Positions 21,040 to 31,440 of a DNA stretch of 64,000 bases are shown piece after piece (within the stretch, counting starts at the first letter, position 1; the number at the start of each line of letters is the position of its first letter). The stretch is from Diphasiastrum complanatum (taxonomy: Eukaryota > Streptophyta > Lycopodiopsida > Lycopodiales > Lycopodiaceae), in contig CM055112.1 of the NCBI GenBank assembly GCA_029204225.1, positions 44,011,163-44,075,162 on the forward strand, in the 5' to 3' direction. The notes beneath the pieces are model-generated. The model saw only the letters and a program-made list of their open reading frames with translations, did no database searches and was not told the origin of the DNA. The translations under genes were made by a program, and so were the position numbers.

Positions 21040-23304
21040 ATGATCATCATGTCTTCTACCGATACTTCCCAGTCTCCACCCTATACTATCCATCGTGATG
21101 TCCCATCTGCAATGGACATCATGATTCTTCCTAGCACAAGCATGGTCACTTAGTGGATGACCCTTGTGGAGCGTCTACTTATTGCAATGGGTATTCATGA
21201 GAAAGCCTTTTCGGGATGCATCAATATGGATTTCATCACTCTTGTCTTCAGTACGTGGAAGGAAGAGAAATCCAAGTTTTACATCACCTTCCAAGGAGCC
21301 ACACACAAGGTGCGCGTCACTGAGGCTACACTTGCATCTATAGGAATCTCATCCGGTACGCATGCCTCACCCAATCACAAGCACGCCAAACAGGCCATCA
21401 AGCCATACATTGACCTCACCAACGATCTGCATTGGACTAAGGATGGTTACCTTTTGGAAGCCATCACTGAGCCTTCCATCCACGCCGCTGCCCAATTTTT
21501 GAATCATTTCCTGATGGTTGGCAACCTTAGGAAAGACCGCATCACATCTCAAATCCTTCATAGGATAGTGGAGTCCCACATCAAGTTGGCCAAAGCCCCT
21601 CTCGAACCATATAACTAGTTCAAGACTATTTTTGGTGAGCTCAAGCGAGCTATTAAGGCCAATACAAAGTAGCAGTTCATTGCTGGCTCTCTATTGTCCC
21701 TCTTAGCCGCTTCTCACTTAGAAAACAGAATCCATGGCTTTCACCTGGACTTTGTGCTTTCAGTTTACGAAGAAGCACCAGCCGAGTCATCTCACCAGGT
21801 CTCAAGTTCTCATAGTCGTCGTCGTCCACGCAGTGAGATTGAAATTTCTAACTCGCCTTCCGCGTCACAACATCGTACTAGGCATACCTTGTCAGCTGCG
21901 CTTCCACCCCCAGCTGCTATTCGCACTGAACTTCCCATTCCCCTCGCCTCTAGTGCTTCCCTCGCCTTTGCTCCCATACAAGGACAGTCTGTGACCATTG
22001 GGCCTACCATTCCCATCACAGCTGCCCAGGTCGCCTCACCCCGCACACCAAAGCAACTTCACCCAACACACAGTTCTTCATGGATATGTTCGATGATTCC
22101 GACCCCGTTGGAGCCACCGAAATCTTTGAAATGCCCCAGAGCCCAGCACCCTTTGAACCCCAATGCCCTGGAAGAGGATTCAGACATATCCATGAAGCTA
22201 CTGCTGGTGTCAAAGATGCCAGTTAGCAACCACCCACACATGGTAGCCCAGCCACACTTTGGGTCAACACAGCTGTCAAGTCACCAAAGCAGTTCGACGT
22301 CACATACAACAATATTGGGGTCACATGGGACCTTGAAGTTGGGACCTGCAACCAAAGAACACACAAATACCCGATCATCCGGTCACACTGACGGAGATTG
22401 CATATTTGTTCAAGAAAGTGAAAACATACAAAGTGGCCCTTTAGGGATTCCAAGGCCGCTTTGATAGGTTCAAAGGAGTAGTTTTAACTGAGTTGGAAAA
22501 GGCAAAAGAGACTATCAATGCCTATGAAAAAGCCGTCGCTCAAGTGTTGGAAGCCGGACCACAAATTCTCGTCCCGGTCATGCCGCAATTCTCCCCTTCG
22601 TGCCAAGAAGCTGTACAGATTGATATAGGACTTGATTCGAGCATGGACCAGGGGGGAGCTCCAGATCTAGTAGATCAACTGCCAACTATATCAGGAGTAC
22701 AAGCGGGTCCATCCTCATCAAGGACAAGCCATTTATTCAGAAGACCCATCAGCGTCGAGGACCAGATCCAGACCTTCTTAAAGCAGCATCCACATGAGTC
22801 CTCGCGTGGTGGATGGGTTCTCAAATTTAAGACCTCCAAGATCGAGGACGACAAAGAATTGGACAAAATATCTGTACTGGGAGAGCAGCCGGCATGGAGA
22901 ATCACGATTTTTGAGAAAACTCCGGAATCAATTAGGAGTTACGTCACCAGCCCTTGCCAATTGCGGATAGATCCTTGTTACGTGCCAATGCTGTGAAGAC
23001 AAAAATGGAAAGATTTGGGATTGCCTATGAATAAAATCACCATCCATACGCCCAATTGGCCAATCATCCACCAGTGTTACAGCTGGAATATGTCAGTGGA
23101 TTTCCACTGGGCCTTACAGGCATATCAGAGAGAGTATGTCCACTCTCCGGATCCAACGGTGCGACAATCGGCAATGTTTGCAAAAGATCTAACTCTGTTG
23201 GCGTCAGTGGCAACCAAATGGGACGATTGCCTTCCTACCCTGGCATTTGATCCAAATAAGCTGATGGCCTCAGAGCAAATCAAAGATCAGCTGCCGATTG
23301 CTTG
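21040..23304 (+). pseudogene. Extra ORF of the gypsy element between pol and 3' LTR
   Basis: One frame runs from ATG at 21,040 to 22,464, broken by TAG at 21,151, 21,616 and 21,670; frames continue at 22,493-22,996 and 23,015-23,304. The first third is globular (FSTWKEEKSKFYITFQGATH, RVTEATLASIGISSG), the middle is a Ser/Pro/Arg-rich linker (SSSHSRRRPRSEIEIS), and the last part is globular again (GGWVLKFKTSKIEDDKELDK). Together about 750 codons. Some plant gypsy groups (Tat and Athila) carry an additional ORF at this place; the sequence itself is not one I recognise. I see no signal peptide or membrane anchor that would make it envelope-like. Confidence 0.6.
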
Positions 23305-23545
23305 ACTGTATTTCCGTGCGGCTATGATGGGAGGCTCTTGGGAATCCCGCTTCACCTCATGGACAACTTCCAAGTGGATTGCCGGAGCCCACCGTTGTTT
23401 CATGCCACATAATTTGGATTTCAAATACTGCATGCCTTGACTTTATGGAGAACGTGCAGTAACATTTAATTAAGATTTGGCAGGAAGCCAATAAAAGTCT
23501 CCACTAACTGCATATTGCAGGTGTCGTGGGACCGCCACCAGTTTT

Positions 23546-23557
23546 GGTGGGGGATAT
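23546..23557 (+). other. Polypurine tract of the gypsy element
   Basis: GGTGGGGGATAT ends right before the TGTTGGAGGG start of the LTR, the expected site for priming of plus-strand DNA synthesis. Confidence 0.6.
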
Positions 23558-24334
23558 TGTTGGAGGGTTTCCGGATCCCAAGGCAACCCTAACCCTAGTT
23601 AATAAGTGAGAGGGATTTGGCACCCTATGTGTGGAAGTCCAACCCGATGATCACATAGTTATTTGATTGATTAGAATGTTAATAAAAGGACTTTAGGCCT
23701 ATTTTGCGGGACTTTTAATGTCGCAGGGCCTAAATGTCAAGTTAGTGAATAAAGCTAGATTTCCCTCCACTTTTGATGGTTCTCACACTTTTTTAAATTT
23801 GAATAAAAAGAGAGGCGAGACTAGACCAATAGGATTCAGAGGCCAGGGTCCTCCTCTCTACTATAAAAAGAAACCAACTCGAGTTGCTCCTCATGTTCAT
23901 TTCCTCATTTCAATTAAGCAGATTGGTTCTCTTTAGAAATGGATTGATGAATGTCCTTGCTCTTCCTCTCTTCTCCTCCATTTCTCATGCTTTCTTTGGA
24001 CTTTGCTAATTGTTGGATTTGATCATTATTGGGATTTCTATTTCTTATGCTTTTTGTGAGAGAGAAAGGAAGAGAGAGAAGAGTAAGCTTCTATCATTCT
24101 TGTGGATTTAGGGTTTAGGGTTAATGGAAGTTGGGTTAGTGGATGTGGTGTTAATGCTTAGTGTTAATGGATGGTAGTGTTAGATCTTCCATTCATGTTG
24201 AAATCTGAACTATACTATCGCTCTCATGGGAACGAACCTCCGCGTGACAATTAACTCCATCTCTTTGATGCTAGATTGACTAGACCTTGGATTCAGGTTA
24301 GGCAAGGAAAGGAACCCACTACAATCCACTTGCA
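23558..24334 (+). mobile_element. 3' LTR of the gypsy element
   Basis: Starts TGTTGGAGGGTTTCCGG after the polypurine tract. A likely TATA box (CTATAAAAAG) is at 23,862. The probable end is ACTTGCA at about 24,334, where sequence switches to a truncated minus-strand copia Pol. Two minus-strand pieces of the same LTR family in the duplicated block (14,104-13,797 and 9,407-8,998) cover its two halves and confirm the extent. No matching 5' LTR is found in the window. Confidence 0.75.
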
Positions 24335-24551
24335 TAGCTCCATCTATACAAGAAGATCCTCCAAAAGATGTTTCACTCTTCTTAAGAGCTTGATACTCGA
24401 GATCCATTGCTTGGATCCACTCCTCTTATTTCCTTGCTTGATCTACACTTGTAGGCTCATCCAAAGAGGTTAGAAAAGCAACATCATTTCCGAAAACTAC
24501 TTGCTTACCCTTTTGATCATATGTGAGCCTTGAAGGTACTTGTCTTTCTCT
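24335..24551 (-). pseudogene. Start of copia reverse transcriptase, truncated
   Basis: Continues from the copia integrase on the minus strand: EPTSVDQA, EEWIQAMDLEYQALKKSET, the conserved lead-in to copia RT, then it stops at the gypsy LTR boundary. The remainder of RT is absent here. Confidence 0.7.
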
Positions 24552-25456
24552 TCATGTTCTCCTTGGCTTTTGACTTGATGAAGGTCCATCATCACCACCA
24601 TCCAAAGTAAGATCCTTCTCATCAATATCAAGAATGTTAGATCCATCCACTCTACAATCAATCATGCTTGAAGACACCTTTGGAATGTTCCCCTCATAAA
24701 AAATGACATCTCTACCAACAATCACCTTGTTAGTAGAAGAAATGTAAACCTTGTAGGCTTTACTCACCTCACTATATCCAACAAAAAGACCTCTTCTTGA
24801 AGATGGATCCTCCTTGGTCCTATCATCAAGAGTAATGTTGACATAGCATGTGCATCCAAAGGTTCTTAGAAACTTGACACTCGGCCTCCTCTTGAATAGC
24901 ATCTCAAAAGATGTCCTTCCATCCAAAATAACACTCGGCCACCTATTGCACAAAAAATTGGCACACAATAAAGCTTGATCCCAAAATGGTTTGTCAAGAT
25001 TAGCACTTAACCTCATACCTTTAGCACTTTTACATAAAGTTCTATTCTTCCTTTCAGCCACTCCATTTTGTTGTGGGGTCCTTGATGTTGTATACTCCTT
25101 CTTGATCCCATGCTCATCACGAAAGGCCTTGAACTTGCTAGATATGTACTCACCACCATTGTCACCTCTCAAGCACTTGATCTTTGTGGAAAATTGGTTC
25201 TCTCTTGCATTCTTGAACTTGACAAAGACATCATACTCTTGATCCTTGCTCTTTAGTAGATAGATCCAACAAAATCTACTAAAATAATCAATGAATGTTA
25301 CATACATCTTAGCTCCACTATTGCTAATTGTAATAAATCCATGAATATCCGAATGTACAAGTTGAAAAGGCTTTGTATATCTAGAAATAGATATAGTATA
25401 AGGTAGTCAATGTGACTTAGACAAAGCACAATACTCACAAACATGCTTGACATTAC
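24552..25456 (-). pseudogene. Ty1/copia pre-integrase and integrase
   Basis: The front, in another frame at about 25,510-25,310, reads CYVHKGQIGLPSSLSNVKHV then CEYCALSKSH, the zinc-binding pre-integrase module, with one stop. The core (25,307-24,552, 251 codons) shows TFIDYFSRFCWIYLLKSKDQ (first D), RGDNGGEYIS (second D) and TPQQNGVAERKNR (E), followed by FLRTFGCTCYVNI and GLFVGYSEVSKAYKVY. All catalytic acids are present. The downstream linker is acidic (LDIDEKDLTLDGGDDGPSSS). Confidence 0.92.
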
Positions 25457-26125
25457 TTAAGGAACTTGGAAGACCAATTTGCCCTTTGTGAACATAGCAT
25501 CCTCTTGAAGTGTCGATGTAGATCCACCTGTTGCTTGAAGCCTATATTCCTCATTGATCAAGGTCTCTTTAAGATCCATCAAACTTGGCAAAGTCTTTTG
25601 AATAGCAATACTTTGAACAATGTTAGCATGAGCATCCAACAAGCCATTAAGAGTCACTTGAATAAGCTCTCCTTCCTTAATGCTTTCATCTATGCAAGTC
25701 GTCATCAATGCTTTCATTATCAAAACAAAAGTACTTGGACTTTCTTTATTCTTTTGCAAACAAGAAAAGATTTGCCTTCTTAGAGTCAACACTCTAGAAG
25801 TTAACTTGGATTCATAAAGCTTCTTCAACGAATTCCAAGCTTCCAAAGATGATGTGCACTTACCAACTTCCTTGAGAAGTTCATTGGTAACATTCATCTT
25901 TATCATGTGTAGAGCCTTCTTGGCCCTCTTGTCATACCTCAATTGATCTTGTTGTATTGTTGTTCTCTCCTTCAAACCTACAACAATATCCAAAACATCA
26001 TTCATCTCAAGAAGTGACTCCATCCTCACTTTCCACAATGAATAGTTACTTGAGGTAAGCCTATCATTGGCTTCCAACATGACTCCAATTGAATACATAT
26101 GAAGCCCTATCCCTAATTGTTCCAT
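25457..26125 (-). pseudogene. Ty1/copia gag (UBN2-like), 222 codons, fused by deletion
   Basis: The product has NDRLTSSNYSLWKVRMESLL, YDKRAKKALHMIKMNVTNEL and LYESKLTSRVLTLRRQIFSC, typical of copia Gag. After STSTLQEDAM the frame runs by chance into the pre-integrase coding sequence and ends. The CCHC knuckle and the protease are missing, so an internal deletion joins gag to pre-integrase. The first 15 or so codons do not look like Gag; the true start was probably lost at a junction near 26,085-26,125. Confidence 0.85.
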
Positions 26126-26439
26126 CTGCTGAAATGTTCGAAATACTGTTTGAGGTCAGTTGTTATGATCACCTTGTCAATAAAGCATTGATCAATGTGC
26201 CACTTGGATGTTTGGAAAATCGAGGAATGGGAGGTTACAATGACCTTGCCTTCAATGAAGATTATTTGAAGATGAATGACTATTTCCTCGCTATAGTCAG
26301 CAAAACAATTGACCCAGTGAACTAAGAGTATGAAGCCCAAGCAAAGGCAATTTTTCAAAAGAAGCTAGGTACCGGAAAAAGACAAAGAAGAACTTGATCA
26401 GATTGTTTGCAAGCAACTACACATCCGAGGAAGGAGATA
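26089..26439 (+). other. Unrecognised plus-strand frame before an LTR
   Basis: Open frame 26,089-26,325 (LFEVSCYDHLVNKALINVPL, NEDYLKMNDYFLAIVSK) followed by decayed sequence and a purine-rich GAGGAAGGAGATA directly before the LTR at 26,440. By position it is the last coding piece of a gypsy-type element. No domain recognised. Confidence 0.35.
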
Positions 26440-26900
26440 TGTGGAGACCTATAATTCCACATTGAGCAATTAATTGTGTATATAGTGTAAAATTTTAAAT
26501 TTGCATATGTAAATATGAGATAGAGCCTAATTCAAAGTAAAGGCCTATTTGCACTTTAGAAATACATTGCAATTAAGACTCGCAACGTTTTAAAATGACG
26601 TCTTTGAGCAACACAATACCTGATCCCAAACGACACCTTAACGGTTGGTGATCGACAGTTAGGCCTTGTGTTCGTCTCTATAAGAGAATGACACCAGCTC
26701 ATTTGTATAACGAAGAGAGAGAGTCAGTTTTCTCTTATGCTTGAGCATTTCTTTTCTTCTCTATGTCTATTATAGTTGCACTTCTTATCCAATGAGCGAA
26801 CACATTATGAGGCTTATCTGTAATTGATTAGATACACATATGTTTGTGACACACTCTTCACACTCTACTGAATTCCATATTTTCTAATATGGATTTATAG
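26440..26900 (+). mobile_element. Probable 3' LTR, second gypsy-type family
   Basis: Begins TGTGGAGACCTATAATTCCACA, itself a short inverted repeat, right after a purine-rich tract. TCTCTATAAGAGAATGAC near 26,677 is a likely TATA region. The right end is not defined because no second copy is in the window. Confidence 0.5.
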
Positions 26901-27444
26901 GCGACATTCAAGAGCGACAATTCTAACTAATGCATATAGGGAGTCAGCCAAAGCCTAAAGCATAACTCTAAACAAAACCTCCTTTAATTCTGAATGAGCT
27001 ATATATTCACATAAGAAATTTAATTGACATTCTACTCTATCTGCTTTCTGCGATAAGAACTAATTTCTTGTGCTTGTTTAGAGGAATCAACTACCAAACA
27101 GATTCTATTATGAGTGATCTCTTTGCTAGGTCAAAACCCTAATTTTGATTGGATTTCTAGATAGTGAAGTTGCTGGACTTCATTTGAGTGTGTTTCAATC
27201 TTAGGAAGTGGCAAAAGTCATTAGATTGAGGATAGATCATAGGTTGATGAAGATTCCATCATTCTATGTGTTGATTTGCTTGGATAAGTGCTAGAAGAGA
27301 ATTTTTGAGATAGTTTCAAATCTTAGTGATTTCTTTTGAAAGCATTTGTTGTTCAAAGGAGTGCTTTGTGCATTGAAGCACGTTGAAAGAGAAGATCAGG
27401 TCATTGCACCTGGCTTCTCCCAGATCCACAATCTCGAAATGTTT
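26901..27444. other. Stretch without a recognisable gene
   Basis: No frame with a known motif. The part next to 27,445 may be drifted copia RT sequence. Confidence 0.4.
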
Positions 27445-28203
27445 CTAGATGTCTTCCTTCACTTCAACAATCAGCTGCTCACTCTTGCAAAGTATAAGAG
27501 TGTTGTCCACATACATAGTCACAATGATGATTTGCCCATCTGTAACTCTGACATATACATTGGAATCACCCATCAATGGCTTGAATCCTAATGATTTCAG
27601 GGCTTGGTCCTTCTTCTTGTACCATTGTTGAGCTGATTGTTTCAGACCGTAGATGCTTCTATGCATTCTGCATGCATAGTTAGGAAGTGAATTCGAGACG
27701 TATCTTGGAGGTTGATCCATATAGACCTTTGCGTCTAGCTTGCCATGCCAGAAGGCTGTCTTCTCATCCACAATGTGGATCCTGAGGTCATAAGCAATTG
27801 CATATGCAAATAACAATCGTAGGGACAAATGTTTGATGACAGGAGAGAAGGTTTCAGAGTAGTCAATACCATATCTCTGAGAAGATCCCTTCGCTACCAG
27901 TCTTGCCTTGTATTTTATGACATTCCCATATGGTCCATACTTGAGCTTGAAAACCCATTTGCATTTGACAGTCTTGCGCTTATGTGGTAATGGCTGCAAC
28001 GTCCATACCTGGTTCTTCCTCGTGGATTCCATCTCTTTGTTCATGTCTCCTGTTATTGGGTCTACAGGTGGCCTATCACATTGATTTATGTCTAGAATTA
28101 AAGTTGTTTCTTTTATTTTTTTTGTTTTATGGATATCCTCTCTTAATTTGGCAAGTTCGGAGCTGTCTTGTAATGGGCAGATGGATGCACCAGGTAGCGA
28201 CAA
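27445..28203 (-). pseudogene. Ty1/copia reverse transcriptase fragment, 252 codons
   Basis: Contains NQVWTLQPLPHKRKTVKCKW, VFKLKYGPYGNVIKYKARLV, YSETFSPVIKHLSLRLLFA, HIVDEKTAFWHGKLDAKVYM, RMHRSIYGLKQSAQQWYKK and VTMYVDNTLILC. The order is that of copia RT. The catalytic YVDD reads YVDN and the usual DVKTAFLHG reads DEKTAFWHG, so catalysis would be lost even in the open frame. It lies upstream (minus-strand sense) of the copia gag at 26,125 and is therefore from a separate copia element. RNase H is missing. Confidence 0.9.
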
Positions 28204-28289
28204 AGATGGTTCGTGGCGGCTTTTTTGCTTTTAGTAGAAGGGATGGACTTATGGCGATGTGTAGCCATGGTCTTTGAGCGTGACTTCTC

Positions 28290-29880
28290 TAAAATATTAT
28301 GAGATCCCTTTTTTTTTTGGATGAGGGACGGCTACGGTTTCATCCTCAACATTTTAGAGGCCGGCTTTGTGACATGAGCAGTGGTAGAAGCGGGCTTGCG
28401 AGGTCCAATAGATACCCCTTTTGAACTCCATAATGAATAGACCAGATCTTTTCCCTCAACAATAGCACCTAAAACCATTTTTAAGCATTGCTTCATGCTC
28501 TGGACAGAAACAAAAATCAAATTTAAAATATAATGACTAAAAGCCTAAATCTAAAAGTTTAAATAATTTTATATCTAATAACAACTATGCTAGGCATGAA
28601 ACAAACATGATTAAAAATATATTTTATAGTTACTCACTAAAGTAACTAGAGCTTTATCAAAATAGGCTTTGATGGCCTCGTCTTGACAAAGTCGGATCTT
28701 TATCATAGTCTCGTTCAGAATGAAAATAGAACGAGACTTATTCGTCTCCTTTACAATTATATTCACAAAACCTTCTTCTTCCAAATTGGAAACCTACTTT
28801 GGAAAATTGTTTATCTTTAATCATTTTACAAAATTGCTTAAAAGCAATCTGTTTGAAAGCAATTGGCTCTTCGTTTACAGCTCTAATCAAATATCCCATA
28901 TTCTTATTGGATATTGCATACTCTTGCTTGGGTAGAAATATGGAAGCAAGAGCGAAGCGAACAAAACTTTTCAGATTAGGGTCTCTGATATTAGATAACT
29001 TGTACTCTCTCTTTTCAAGGTATGCTTCCTCCTGGAAGACTCTGCTTCGGGTAATATAATCAAGCTTAGTTATTAGAATAATACCGTCTATAGGCAAGTC
29101 TAATGCATGACAATAAAAGTCTTCTGTAATAACAATTTTCTAATTGCGGACATCACTACAAGTGTGTCCATCCTTAGTTTCATCTAGATTTTGAATTAGC
29201 TCATGGCATAATTATGATAAAATAACCGAAGATTCGAATTGAAGCAATCCTTCAATTCTAGCTTGAATGGCAAAGGGTTGCAAAACCGGTAAGATTGGTT
29301 TTGGATGAGTTTAAAATTTGATAGCATTGATGGCGGCCATTGCAAAGCTTTTAAATGCAAGAAAACTAGCGATGGCAGTAGTGAGAGTGTTGGATCGTAA
29401 CAAGAGTGACAAGGTAACAATCATGAAGGTAGCATAGAAAGTGAAAATGAACAAAAAAGCAGAAGTGTTTGAAGTGTTTGGCATATTAATGATATGTCGG
29501 TGGATCAGACCAGTATTTATTAGAAAGTGTCTTCCTTATATTGAAGGTACACTCCTAAAAAATAAAGTCTAAAAGTATTAAATGTAAATAACTTCAGTAA
29601 AATAAGTTGGCCGAATATCACAAAACCATATGTGTCGCAATTTTTGCACACAAAAAATGGTGTGTACAAACATAACAAATTCCACAATGCTGTCACAATT
29701 TTTGCATAACACAATGGAAATTATATGCAAAGCGAAGGCCCTCGGATTTTTCGCATATTTTTTATACGTTGGAAATAAGTAGAAAACAAATACGAAGAAT
29801 GTCGGAATTTTTGAAAAATGAAAATGGAAAGTGGACATGAAAAGTGAATGGAAAACTTACTAACAAAAGATTCAGGTTTT
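28290..29880. other. Stretch with one unidentified minus-strand frame
   Basis: The frame 29,097-28,738 (119 codons; PIDGIILITKLDYITRSRVF, LSNIRDPNLKSFVRFALASI, YLIRAVNEEPIAFKQ) reads as a genuine protein fragment but I cannot name it. It might be the accessory ORF of the gypsy element whose integrase lies at 30.7-29.9 kb on the same strand. From 29,120 to 29,880 only AT-rich, drifting sequence is seen. Confidence 0.35.
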
Positions 29881-29887
29881 TCGCAAA

Positions 29888-30775
29888 TCATTTTTGGCAA
29901 AAATACCAACAAAAACAATGAACATGTAGTGTTGCATTTTTTGGCACATAGTCTCCACATTTGATTTTGATCTTTTTGATAGATTCATCAAAATTATCTT
30001 TTCTTTTAATCTGGACCCGTTCACTTTCAATTAATGCTAAACGACAGTGCTCTTCCAGCTGTGTTATAGCTATCATTTGCTCTTGAAGGTTATCGTCCTC
30101 ATTCATATGTTCCTCATTATCAATGTGGAAGGTTGGAACTTTGAACTCTATAGGTAATATTGAGTGCATTCCATATACAATGTAGTATGGAGTCTGCCTA
30201 GTTGTAATTTTCTCGGCAGTTCAATATGCCCATAAAACTGGTAACTTTTGGTCCCAATCGGAAGAATGTATTTCTATCATTTATTCAAAAATTTTGCACA
30301 AGATTCCATTGGCTCGCTCAGTGAGTCCGTTAGCTTTGGGATTATACGGAGTGGTTTGACGATGTGTGATAGAAAAATATTATAACATAGCTTCAATGGT
30401 TTGGTTAAGAAAATGGGTACCCCTATCACTAAGAAGTTCTAAGGGACATCCATAGCGAGTGATGATGTTTTGAAACAAAAACTTTGCCACTGTTTTGGCA
30501 TCGTTTTTAATTGTAGCTTTGGCCTCTACCATTTGGTAGCATAGTCCGTTGCAACGAGAATGTGATGTTGGTGGATTTTATGAGTGGTTGGTTTGATAGG
30601 CCCTAGAGAATCTATTCCCCAGTTCTCAAAAGATGCAAAGGGAGTAATGGGTGTAAGTGGCCAATGAGTCGTGAAGCAGAGATTTCCCATCCTCTGACAT
30701 GCATTACATTTTTGACTGAAAATTTTAACATCTCTAAACACGATTTGTTTTGGGACTTTCACTTGAAAAAAAGTA
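29888..30775 (-). pseudogene. Ty3/gypsy integrase fragment
   Basis: Minus-strand pieces in order: FSQKCNACQRMGNL (zinc-binding end), FASFENWGIDSLGPI, HHILVATDYATKW (first D), LLSDRGTHFLNQT (second D), PYNPKANGLTERANGIL (E), YYIVYGMHSILPIEF and the helix EEHCRLALIESERVQ. Several stops and frameshifts separate them. The sequence is cut at about 30,775, before the zinc-finger histidines, where unrelated AT-rich DNA begins; this may mark the insertion edge of the neighbouring 30.8-36.3 kb unit. Confidence 0.85.
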
Positions 30776-31046
30776 ATCTTTTTTTGCGTTTTTTGATGGT
30801 CCTAGTTTAAGGCCAAAATCATGGATTTTTTTAATAAATCTCTAAATTTTGTTTTTAAAAAAAACCAAAAAAAAAATATTTTAAATGAAGAACTACAAGT
30901 TTTTTGTTGTAAACTTCATAAAACCATCATAATTACAAATGAAATAATAATTCAAGAGAACAAATGATTTTTGAAACTCAAAATCCCATTGGTATACAAA
31001 ATAGCTTAAATTATATTTGCACATTCTTTTTTTTGAAGTACATTTT

Positions 31047-31440
31047 CTAAGGAATTTTCACTGATGCCTCTCAATTCAGAACTTGACATATTCTCAACAC
31101 TCGTTTTCAGCTGATGAAGCGGAAGACCCATCTTCTTCATCAGAGTCAACTGGCATGTCTTCTTCAGAATCCGCGTCTAATGTTGACAGTAAACCTTGTA
31201 AATCAGCTTTTCTCTGTTGATGACGAGTGGAGGATGATGGTTTTTCTAAGGAATTTTCACTGATGCCTCTCAATTCAGAACTTGACATATTCTCAACACT
31301 CTCGTTTTCAGCTGATGAAGTGGAAGACCCATCTTCATCAGAGTCAACTGGCATGTCTTCCTCAGAATCCGCATCTAATGTTGACAGTAAACCTCGTAAA
31401 TCAGCTTTTCTCTGTTGATGACGAGTGGAGGATGATGATA
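31047..31440 (-). repeat. Two-unit tandem repeat (about 199 bp) coding an acidic serine-rich tail
   Basis: Both units encode, on the minus strand, RHQQRKADL(R/Q)GLLSTLD, DADSEEDMPVDSDE and ENESVENMSSSELRG. The unit is 66 codons; the left unit has a three-base insertion and a two-base loss, and the latter shifts it into a stop. The repeat is in frame with the large decayed gene at 31,451-32,692, separated by one TGA. Confidence 0.85.

Noticed and set aside
28583-28602. CAACTATGCTAGGCATGAAA as another array palindrome
   Set aside because: It is a single imperfect match 6 kb from the array and expected by chance in a large AT-rich window.
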